NCBI GenBank assembly: GCA_015490115.1
Contig: WFYM01000084.1
Coordinates: 1-9,192 of the forward strand
Direction: 5' to 3'
DNA length: 9,192 nucleotides
Source of the DNA: Aquificaceae bacterium
GTDB taxonomy: Bacteria > Aquificota > Aquificia > Aquificales > Aquificaceae
Position 1 is the first letter of the stretch; each line of letters opens with the position of its first letter. This document shows positions 1-5,980 of the stretch, piece after piece. A program made the position numbers and the translations under genes. The notes beneath the pieces were generated by a model. It was not told the DNA's origin. It saw only the letters and a list, made by a program, of their open reading frames with translations, and made no database searches.

Positions 1-1
1 C

Positions 2-340
2 AAGGAAGCTGTATATTTGTGGAACACGGGAAACTTTTACGGTGCTCATGAAGTTCTTGAAGAAATATGGAATTTGTTTAAAAATGAAGACATTAAAAGA
101 TGCTATAGAGGTTTAATAAGAAGTGCTATAGCTTTGCATAAACTTAAAGAAGGGCAAACAGAAAGTGCACTAAAGGTAATTCAGGAAGCACTTCTTGATA
201 TGCAAAATTGCTCGGAAAGCTTTAGGGGCTTAAATTTGGGGGAAATAAGAGCTTATCTTGAAGGGGTTTTAATGACTAAAGAACTTGGAAATGTGCCTGA
301 ATTGAAATATAATATTAAATCTGAAGAGGAGGCGGCGTAG
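2..340 (+). CDS. DUF309 domain protein, 5' end outside the window
   Basis: This is a small helical protein of the DUF309 family (the group that includes Bacillus YpuF); its biochemical function is unknown. The recognisable signature is GAHEVLEEIWN about 14 codons into the visible part, followed by a GLIRSAIALHKLKEG helix, which matches the family pattern of AHEvLE-x-W then GLIq-x-A. The frame is open to the left edge, and the codons before the TTG at 17 (KEAVY) fit the family's first helix, so I treat it as truncated by the window. An alternative is a real TTG start at 17, with AAGGAAG at 2-8 as a weak ribosome binding site. The stop TAG (338-340) is T8-A9-G10 of the downstream tRNA, so the last two Ala codons and the stop lie within the tRNA gene. 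GC is about 34%, well below the neighbouring tkt. Family assignment is fairly secure; function is not known. Confidence 0.8.
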   Translation, partial: KEAVYLWNTGNFYGAHEVLEEIWNLFKNEDIKRCYRGLIRSAIALHKLKEGQTESALKVIQEALLDMQNCSESFRGLNLGEIRAYLEGVLMTKELGNVPELKYNIKSEEEAA

Positions 341-407
341 CTCAGCTGGCTAGAGCGGGGATCTCATAAGTCCCAGGTCGGAGGTTCGAGTCCTCCCGCC
401 GCCACCA
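331..407 (+). tRNA. tRNA-Met (anticodon CAT), probably the elongator
   Basis: The 77-nt gene folds into a complete cloverleaf. The acceptor stem pairs GGCGGCG (331-337) with CGCCGCC (397-403), followed by discriminator A404 and an encoded CCA (405-407). The D stem is GCTC/GAGC, the anticodon loop CTCATAA spans 363-369 with CAT at 365-367, and the T arm contains GGTTCGAG. It is not the initiator: position 1 pairs with position 72, and the three G-C pairs of the anticodon stem lie at its far end rather than next to the loop. A CAT anticodon could also belong to the lysidine-modified tRNA-Ile2, but the loop and stem context look more like elongator Met. It overlaps the end of the DUF309 gene by 10 nt and ends 8 nt before the next start codon, so it probably lies inside a mixed transcript. 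Confidence 0.95.
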
Positions 408-415
408 AAGAAAAC

Positions 416-1723
416 ATGTACTCCCTGATACAGAGACACAAAAGGCTTGCGGTTCTCGTGGTTGCTATAGCTTCAGCTTCCTTCCTTTTTTGGATCTTTA
501 CGGTGGAAGATGTGAAGCAGATGTTCGGAAAGGGGGGGTGTGTCGCAACCGTGAACGGGGAGTGCATAGACCTGAGAGAGTTCAGAACAGAAGCTGTAAG
601 ATACGCTAACTTTGCTCTTGACGAACGCGCTATAAAGGGTCAAGCCCTTTCGGACCTTATAGTGAGGGAGTTGCTGTTCAAAAGAGCTGAGGATATAGGC
701 ATATTCGCTTCTGAAGGTGAGGTGGCGGAGAGTATAAAGGAGGACAGGACCTTCTGGGAGGGGAACAGGTTCAGCTTGAAAAGGTACAAAGAGATCTTGA
801 CAGCCTTCGGTTTTACGCCAGAAGAGTACGAGGAGCGTGTGAGGAAGATATTGACCGTTGAAAAGCTTTTGAAGTTCGTATCCTCAGCTCTTTACGTTAC
901 AGAAAAGGAGCTTGAGGTGGAAAGGAGGATAAGGTCGGCGAGATTCGACGGCAGGCTCTATCTCATCACGGAGGACTACGTAAAAGAGAAGTACGAGCCT
1001 AGTGAGGAGGAGATGCTGAGATTTTACAAAGAGAACAAGGAGAGGTTCTCCCTACCTGAAGAAAAGATCTTCAGAGTTTGGGAAACTAAGGAGAAAAGTG
1101 AAGCACACAGACTATACAGAAAGCTGAAAGAAGGTGTGTTTGAAAAGAATTTCAAAAGGTTTGTATTGAGTGAAGAAAAGAAACCCGAACTTCCAGAAGC
1201 AGTAATCAAAGAAATGGAAAGGTTAAACGAAGAAAACAGGTTTACTCTGACAAAAGTAATGGATAGATACTACATAATATACCTCGAAGAGGTAAAGCCG
1301 AGAAGATATAAACCTTTTGAAGAGGTAAAAGAAGAAATAAAAAAAGAAATAGAAAAACAAAAAACGGAAGAAATTTTGAAAAAATTGGCAGAAGACTTCA
1401 AAGAGAAACTAAAAAAAGGTGAAAAAATAAAAGTAAGATACCTTAAGTTTGAAGGCTCGGACGTTGATGAGTTCAAAAAGCTTTTCCGTATAGGAGACAA
1501 CGAGATCCTGAGGTTGGTCTTTTCAAAGGAGAAAGTCTTCGGTCCCTATAAACTGCTCACAGGATTTGGAGTTCTATACATAGAAAGGAGGAGGGAGGTG
1601 GAAACGGAAGAAGACTTCTCTAGCCTTCTCCTCTCCGAAAAGAGGAGGGACACCCTTGAGATGTTCGTTAAAAGTTTGGTGAGGAAAGCCCGAATAGATA
1701 TCAATGAAGAGTATATGAGGTGA
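416..1723 (+). CDS. membrane-anchored SurA/PpiD-like periplasmic folding factor
   Basis: The 435-residue protein has the layout of a PpiD-type periplasmic chaperone. A short basic N-terminus (RHKR, residues 7-10) is followed by one hydrophobic segment at about 11-29, which should be an uncleaved inner-membrane anchor. A SurA-type N-terminal domain covers about 40-200; it opens with VATVNGECIDLREF and contains the helical LSDLIVRELLFKRAED segment. Residues about 216-300 look like a worn parvulin domain ending in DRYYIIYLEEVKP, without the His-Ile-Leu-Val opening or the Gly-Asp-Leu-Gly element of active parvulins. A Lys/Glu-rich helix and a second C-terminal SurA-like part end in KARIDINEE. It probably binds unfolded envelope proteins and may lack prolyl-isomerase activity (inference). 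The ATG at 416 is only 9 nt from the tRNA end and has no Shine-Dalgarno sequence. Codons 243-342 are strikingly AT-rich. Confidence 0.85.
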   Translation: MYSLIQRHKRLAVLVVAIASASFLFWIFTVEDVKQMFGKGGCVATVNGECIDLREFRTEAVRYANFALDERAIKGQALSDLIVRELLFKRAEDIGIFASEGEVAESIKEDRTFWEGNRFSLKRYKEILTAFGFTPEEYEERVRKILTVEKLLKFVSSALYVTEKELEVERRIRSARFDGRLYLITEDYVKEKYEPSEEEMLRFYKENKERFSLPEEKIFRVWETKEKSEAHRLYRKLKEGVFEKNFKRFVLSEEKKPELPEAVIKEMERLNEENRFTLTKVMDRYYIIYLEEVKPRRYKPFEEVKEEIKKEIEKQKTEEILKKLAEDFKEKLKKGEKIKVRYLKFEGSDVDEFKKLFRIGDNEILRLVFSKEKVFGPYKLLTGFGVLYIERRREVETEEDFSSLLLSEKRRDTLEMFVKSLVRKARIDINEEYMR

Positions 1724-1742
1724 GCTTAAAATATTTTGAGCC

Positions 1743-3746
1743 ATGAAGGTGAGGATGGAGACGAAGAGAAAGATAGACGAGCTTGTGATAAACACGATAA
1801 GGTTCCTGAGCGTAGATCAGGTAGAGAGAGCCAGATCGGGACACCCCGGTATGCCCCTCGGAGCTTCCCACATCATCTACATAATCTTCGACAGGTTTTT
1901 AAAGTTCAATCCTAAGAACCCGAACTGGATAAACAGGGACAGGTTCGTCCTATCCGCAGGACACGCTTCCGCTATGCTCTACGCTACCCTCTTCATGTTC
2001 GGATACGACGTGACGATCGAAGACCTGAAGAACTTCAGACAGCTCGGGAGCAGAACACCGGGACACCCGGAGAGCTGGATCCTTCCGGGGGTCGAAGCCA
2101 CGACGGGACCGTTAGGTCAAGGGTTTGGAAACGCGGTGGGGATGGCTATAGCTGAGAGGTTCCTCTCCGCCCGCTACAACAGGGAAGGATACCCGGTGAT
2201 AGACCACTACACCTACGTCCTTTGCTCCGACGGTGATCTGATGGAGGGAGTCTCCTACGAAGCTGCTGCGATAGCGGGACACCTCAGGCTCAGAAAACTC
2301 ATAGTCATATGGGACAACAACAAGGTATCCATAGACGGGGATACGAGCCTCGCTTGGTCCGAAGACGTCCTCAAGAGGTTCGAAGCCCTCGGCTGGCACG
2401 TCCAGCACATAGAAGACGGTTACAATTTAGAACTCTTGGAAAGGGCTATAAAAGAAGCCAAAGAGTCAGACAGACCCTCCTTCATATCAGTCAGGACTCA
2501 CATAGGATACGGAAGTCCGCTGCAAGACACACCCAAGGTCCACGGCGCACCCTTAGGGAAGGAGAACGTGATAGAGACGAAGAAGAGGTTCGGTTGGCCG
2601 CTTGAAGAGTTCTACGTCCCCAAAGAAGCCCTCGAATACACAAGAAGGCATATCCAGCTCGGCAAAGAAAGGGAGGAGGAGTGGAGGAGGATGTTCGAAG
2701 AATACAAGAAGAAGTTTCCAGACTTAGCTGAAGAGCTGGAAAGATCCTTCAGAAAAGAGTGGAGCCTAGAATGGGTAAAGGAGGTCCCGAAATTCACGGA
2801 GCCTTTAGCTACGAGGAAGGCTTCTGGTAAAGTTTTGAACGTCATGGCTGACTACATACCGAACATGGTGGGAGGTTCCGCCGACCTTTCCGAGTCCAAC
2901 AACACTATACTCTTCAACTACAAGGATATGCAAGCGGAAAGCCCGGAGGGAAGAAACATCCACTACGGTGTGAGGGAACACGCTATGGGAACGATCCTAA
3001 ACGGCATGGCATACCACGGAGGTATACTCCCATACGGTGGGACCTTCCTCGTCTTTTCAGACTATATGAGACCAACGATAAGGATAGCTGCCATGGCGGG
3101 ACTCCAAGTAATATACGTCTTCACCCACGACTCTATAGGTCTCGGAGAAGACGGACCCACCCACCAGCCCATAGAACAGCTCCCCTCATTGAGGCTTATA
3201 CCGAACCTCTGGGTTATAAGACCAGCGGACGCAAACGAGGTGAGGGTAGCTTGGGAGGTGGCGGTCTCGAGGAAGGAGGGTCCAACAGCAATAATACTCA
3301 CGAGGCAAACGGTTCCCTTAATAGATAGATCCAAGTATCCCTCCGAAGAGAACCTAAAGAAGGGTGCCTACATCCTTGCGGATACGAAAGGAGAACCTGA
3401 CCTGATAATAATAGCGACGGGATCCGAGGTCCACGTCGCTCTCGGGACAAAGGAGATACTCGAAGAAAAAGGGATAAAGGTAAGGGTTGTCAACATGCCC
3501 TGCATGGAACTCTTCGAACTCCAAGATGAAAGCTACAAGGAGGAGGTCCTCCCAAGGAGCGTAAAAAGGAGGGTATCCATAGAGGCTGCGAGGGGTTCCT
3601 GCTGGCACAAATATGTAGGAGAGGAAGGTCTCATAATCTCCATGGAGACCTTCGGAAAGTCCGCACCCGGAAAGGTCCTCTTTGAACACTTCGGCTTCTC
3701 ACCTGAGAAGGTGGCTGAAAAGATATTGAGGAGATGGTTCGGTTAG
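1743..3746 (+). CDS. tkt: transketolase
   Basis: Transketolase moves two-carbon ketol units between sugar phosphates in the non-oxidative pentose phosphate pathway, using thiamine diphosphate and a divalent metal in the cytoplasm. In an autotroph it would mainly supply ribose and erythrose phosphates. At 667 residues it is full length (E. coli about 663). Visible landmarks are SGHPG with His34; the cofactor motif SDGDLMEG near residue 162 followed by DNNKVSIDGDT (Asn192-193); GGSADLSESN at the start of the pyrimidine domain; GVREHAM with the catalytic Glu at 412; and THDSIGLGEDGPTHQP in the active site. The first Gly of the usual GDG is Ser, a variant I recall in other transketolases. The start is uncertain: ATG 1743 lacks a good ribosome binding site, and ATG 1755 (four codons later) is about as plausible because family N-termini are short. 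The gene starts 19 nt after the folding-factor gene. Confidence 0.97.
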   Translation: MKVRMETKRKIDELVINTIRFLSVDQVERARSGHPGMPLGASHIIYIIFDRFLKFNPKNPNWINRDRFVLSAGHASAMLYATLFMFGYDVTIEDLKNFRQLGSRTPGHPESWILPGVEATTGPLGQGFGNAVGMAIAERFLSARYNREGYPVIDHYTYVLCSDGDLMEGVSYEAAAIAGHLRLRKLIVIWDNNKVSIDGDTSLAWSEDVLKRFEALGWHVQHIEDGYNLELLERAIKEAKESDRPSFISVRTHIGYGSPLQDTPKVHGAPLGKENVIETKKRFGWPLEEFYVPKEALEYTRRHIQLGKEREEEWRRMFEEYKKKFPDLAEELERSFRKEWSLEWVKEVPKFTEPLATRKASGKVLNVMADYIPNMVGGSADLSESNNTILFNYKDMQAESPEGRNIHYGVREHAMGTILNGMAYHGGILPYGGTFLVFSDYMRPTIRIAAMAGLQVIYVFTHDSIGLGEDGPTHQPIEQLPSLRLIPNLWVIRPADANEVRVAWEVAVSRKEGPTAIILTRQTVPLIDRSKYPSEENLKKGAYILADTKGEPDLIIIATGSEVHVALGTKEILEEKGIKVRVVNMPCMELFELQDESYKEEVLPRSVKRRVSIEAARGSCWHKYVGEEGLIISMETFGKSAPGKVLFEHFGFSPEKVAEKILRRWFG

Positions 3747-3765
3747 TGGTTTTCCCTTCTTTTTG

Positions 3766-3806
3766 TCTTACACTACAAATGGAAAAAATCGATATGTAGT
3801 GTAAGA
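3766..3806. repeat. 41-bp inverted repeat, copy A, between tkt and thyX
   Basis: Arms TCTTACACTACA (3766-3777) and TGTAGTGTAAGA (3795-3806) are perfect 12-bp inverted complements around a 17-nt AT-rich loop. It begins 20 nt after the tkt stop codon. Neither strand has a T-tract after the stem, so it does not look like a simple intrinsic terminator, although a hairpin between converging genes could still protect transcript ends. The whole unit recurs exactly 80 bp downstream as copy B. I do not recognise the family; a repetitive extragenic palindrome or a paired protein-binding site are the main candidates. Confidence 0.85.
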
Positions 3807-3845
3807 AATTCTCGGAAGAGTCTGGAAGAGAACAACCGAATCTTG

Positions 3846-3886
3846 TCTTACACTACAAAACATATAAAGCTATATGTAGCGTAAGA
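3846..3886. repeat. 41-bp inverted repeat, copy B, between tkt and thyX
   Basis: The left arm at 3846-3857 is identical to that of copy A, and the 17-bp block 3843-3859 equals 3763-3779. The right arm at 3875-3886 differs from copy A by one base (TGTAGCGTAAGA), giving one mismatch in the 12-bp stem. The 17-nt loop matches copy A at only 10 of 17 positions. An inner perfect 7-bp hairpin, ACATATA (3860-3866) with TATATGT (3871-3877), could compete with the outer stem and is absent from copy A. The repeat ends 10 nt before the thyX stop codon, so it would lie in the 3' untranslated region of the thyX operon transcript. Confidence 0.8.
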
Positions 3887-3896
3887 AGAGTTCAGC

Positions 3897-4850
3897 CTAC
3901 AACCTGTTCCTCTTGTCCGTTCCCTTATATCCCACCATATCTTTGATAGCTTCCGCGAGTTCCCTTATCTCCTTCTGGGCGCCCTCGTGGGTCCTCAAAG
4001 TTAGGAAGTTGTCGAGGGATATCCTCGGAACAGTCCAGTAGAACCTCGTCTTCATGAACTGGGGAAGGACTCCCCTTGCAAGCTCCTTCGCGACCTCACC
4101 CTCTACCATCCTGTTGTAAAAGGAAAGGGCTTCTCCAACAAGCTTCCTTATCTCCTTCAGAAACTCACTCTGGAGCGGTTCGCTTATAGGCTCGTCCGTT
4201 GAAGCCTGCTTGTTGGTCTTTGCCTGTTTTCTCAAGACCTTCGGGATGTAAAACTTTATGTCGTAAGAGGTATACCTCCTCGATATCTCGTTGTAGGAGC
4301 CGAACCTGTGCCTCATCCACTGCCTCGCCACGAAGAGCGGACACTCGACTACGAAGGTGTAGTAGTCCATCTCGGTCCCGAGTTCGAGCCTGTCCACAAG
4401 CCCCACCCAACCTGAGGAAGTTTCGATCTTTTCTTCTAAAAAGACCCTGTCCGTAGTGTAAGGTAGGTCTTCGAGTTCCTCGTCCGTCAGTTCACCTTTC
4501 GTCTCCACTATCCTCCATATGGTCGGGAAAGCTCTTTTCAGCTCGGAGATAACTTCTTCGGGAAGTAGCTCGTAGCAGTTTATAACGTTCCTTAAGTTCA
4601 TCCATATATAACCGCCCGAGTAGTATAACTGAACAGTCGGATTTTCTACTTTTTTTAAAAGCTCGACCCACTCTTCTTTTCGAGATTCGAAGGCTACTAT
4701 GTTGTGTTCGAAGGGGGAGGCGTGCCTGTTTCTGAAGAGGAACCTGAGGAGCTTTTTGTCCCTTGAAGGATCAACCTTTTCGTCCTTTCCGAAGGAGACC
4801 CTCGCACACCTCACAGCCCTCTGGTCCGAACCCATTATGTAGACCTTCAT
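3897..4850 (-). CDS. thyX: FAD-dependent thymidylate synthase, long form with an insert
   Basis: ThyX methylates dUMP to dTMP using methylene-tetrahydrofolate, FAD and NAD(P)H, and releases tetrahydrofolate so no dihydrofolate reductase is needed for recycling. The family signature RHR-x2-S-x-NE-x-S-x-RY is intact at residues 180-193 (RHRFGSYNEISRRY). Other landmarks are ARVSFG at 16-21, HASPFEH at 43-49, PLFVARQWM before the signature, and the C-terminal ELARGVLPQFMKTRFYWTVPR followed by NFLTLR (to 286). At 317 residues it is about 100 longer than the short ThyX type such as that of Thermotoga; the extra sequence (about 55-163) separates HASPFEH from FVARQW. The ATG at 4850 is preferred because MKVYIMGSDQ forms the expected first strand. 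It starts 4 nt after the MEMO-family gene, so it is probably translated by coupling as the last gene of the tig operon. The enzyme assignment is secure. Confidence 0.96.
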   Translation of the reverse strand: MKVYIMGSDQRAVRCARVSFGKDEKVDPSRDKKLLRFLFRNRHASPFEHNIVAFESRKEEWVELLKKVENPTVQLYYSGGYIWMNLRNVINCYELLPEEVISELKRAFPTIWRIVETKGELTDEELEDLPYTTDRVFLEEKIETSSGWVGLVDRLELGTEMDYYTFVVECPLFVARQWMRHRFGSYNEISRRYTSYDIKFYIPKVLRKQAKTNKQASTDEPISEPLQSEFLKEIRKLVGEALSFYNRMVEGEVAKELARGVLPQFMKTRFYWTVPRISLDNFLTLRTHEGAQKEIRELAEAIKDMVGYKGTDKRNRL

Positions 4851-4854
4851 GTCC

Positions 4855-5979
4855 TCAGAAAAATACTATTCCAGCGTAAGACACCTTCGAGTCGGTGGGA
4901 CCCTCGTGGTAAACTCTGTAGTCAACTAACTTGCCACCGCTGGATCCTAAGAGCTTCATGATTTCAACGAAAACGAAGTTGGTAAACTGCCCGTCTATTC
5001 TCGTCCTGTTTTCGTCTTTGAGAAGGAGGTCGAAAGCCTCCTCGTTTTTCAGCTCGGAAAGTAGACTTATATACTCCTTGTCCCTGAGGGAGGGATCGTA
5101 GCTGAACGGGTCTCCGAACTTCTTACCGACGTGGCTCATGTCAACGCTCGAGACAACCAAAAGCCCTTCAGTTTCTCCCACAGCTTTCAGTATCTTTTCA
5201 GCGTAGCTCCTCAAAGTATCTTTGTCTCCGTAAGATACGATCACGGGAATTATCTTGGCTTCCGGAAAGAGGAGCTTAACATAAAGGGTCTGGAACTCTA
5301 TCGAGTGTTCTCTTATATGTGAGAGGAGGTCATGGTATATATCGTGTTCGAAAAGATCTTCCATCCTCCCTAAGACCTCCCTGTCCACCTCAACCCTTCC
5401 TATAGGTGTCTCGAAGTCGAGGGGGCAAACCGAGAGGGGCGTCTCATGAAAGTAGTGAGAAACACCGAGTATGAGGACCCTCTTCACCCAAGACCTTTCT
5501 ATCCTCCCGTATACTGCTCCGTAAGTCTCCCTCGCCACCCTGAGGTCCATATGGGGAACGAGTATACCTTTCGGTCTCTCTTTAGCTTCCCCTTTCAAGC
5601 TCTCTTCGAGGAACTTCCTAAGCTTCTTCCCTTCTTCGGGATACGCACCGCCCGCGTGAGAAGGTTTTCTCACACCTTCCTTTAGCATGTTTTCCTTTAT
5701 CTCCTCCACTTTCTTTTTGAACCTGTCGCTCAGGAGGTAAAGCCCCTCATCGAGTGACCGTATGATCTTCGAAAGCTCCTCTTCTTTTAAGATCTCACCC
5801 GTTATCCTGAGGAAGTCCGCCTTTATGTCGTTCTTCGTCCTCGTTCCGTCCATGAGGGACATAAGTATCAAAAGCTCCCTCGTCACAATTACCGACTCGG
5901 AAACACCCAAAGGATCGGTCAGGAGGAATTTGTCACCGTAAGGTTGAACCTCGAGATACCTTACCTTCGGCTTTTCCAT
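4855..5979 (-). CDS. amrB: MEMO1 / AmmeMemoRadiSam B family protein with N-terminal extension
   Basis: The C-terminal part (about 105-374) is a MEMO domain, a fold related to non-haem-iron dioxygenases. Visible motifs are SHAGGAYPEEG (107-117), VPHMDLR with His143, GVSHYF with His175, EHSIEFQTLYVKLLFPEAKIIPVIV (224-248), and SSVDMSHVG with His283. The N-terminal 100 residues form a separate small domain (ELLILMSLMDGTRTKNDI...LDEGLYLLSDRF), possibly winged-helix-like; similar extensions occur in a bacterial MEMO subgroup with the PH-x-DLR form (from memory). The Cys-Gly normally supplying the third metal ligand appears to be Asp-Gly (329-330), within DENRTRIDGQFTNF. The AMMECR1 and radical-SAM partners are not in this window, so the symbol rests on family membership only. 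The ATG lies 1 nt after the clpX stop with no clear ribosome binding site, implying translational coupling. Its substrate is unknown. Confidence 0.85.
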   Translation of the reverse strand: MEKPKVRYLEVQPYGDKFLLTDPLGVSESVIVTRELLILMSLMDGTRTKNDIKADFLRITGEILKEEELSKIIRSLDEGLYLLSDRFKKKVEEIKENMLKEGVRKPSHAGGAYPEEGKKLRKFLEESLKGEAKERPKGILVPHMDLRVARETYGAVYGRIERSWVKRVLILGVSHYFHETPLSVCPLDFETPIGRVEVDREVLGRMEDLFEHDIYHDLLSHIREHSIEFQTLYVKLLFPEAKIIPVIVSYGDKDTLRSYAEKILKAVGETEGLLVVSSVDMSHVGKKFGDPFSYDPSLRDKEYISLLSELKNEEAFDLLLKDENRTRIDGQFTNFVFVEIMKLLGSSGGKLVDYRVYHEGPTDSKVSYAGIVFF

Positions 5980-5980
5980 C

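Noticed and set aside
331..407. tRNA-Met as a mobile-element attachment site
   Set aside because: No integrase and no second copy of the tRNA 3' end are visible in the window.
364..567. Small minus-strand frame starting inside the folding-factor gene and ending in the tRNA
   Set aside because: Its C-terminal GGLEPPTWDL is the usual artefact of translating the reverse strand of a tRNA T arm.
1409..1420. Programmed -1 frameshift at the A7 run in CTA AAA AAA GGT (another A7 at 1339-1345)
   Set aside because: Slippage would reach a TGA after one codon and give a truncated protein, no stimulatory hairpin is evident, and A-runs are expected in this AT-rich patch.
1727..1737. Promoter -10 element (TAAAAT, within palindrome AAAATATTTT) just before tkt
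   Set aside because: There is no matching -35 element about 17 bp upstream, and the 19-nt gap fits simple read-through from the preceding gene.
3747..3810. Classical intrinsic terminator for tkt
   Set aside because: The stem is followed by AATTCTCGG rather than a T-tract, and the pyrimidine run at 3749-3764 comes before the stem.
3811..3830. Tandem GGAAGAG repeats between the two palindromes
   Set aside because: Only two imperfect 10-bp copies, too short and few to interpret.
3763..3887. Two-repeat CRISPR array
   Set aside because: The repeated unit has a diverged centre and only two copies; the conserved parts are short inverted arms, not a uniform direct repeat, and no cas gene is present.
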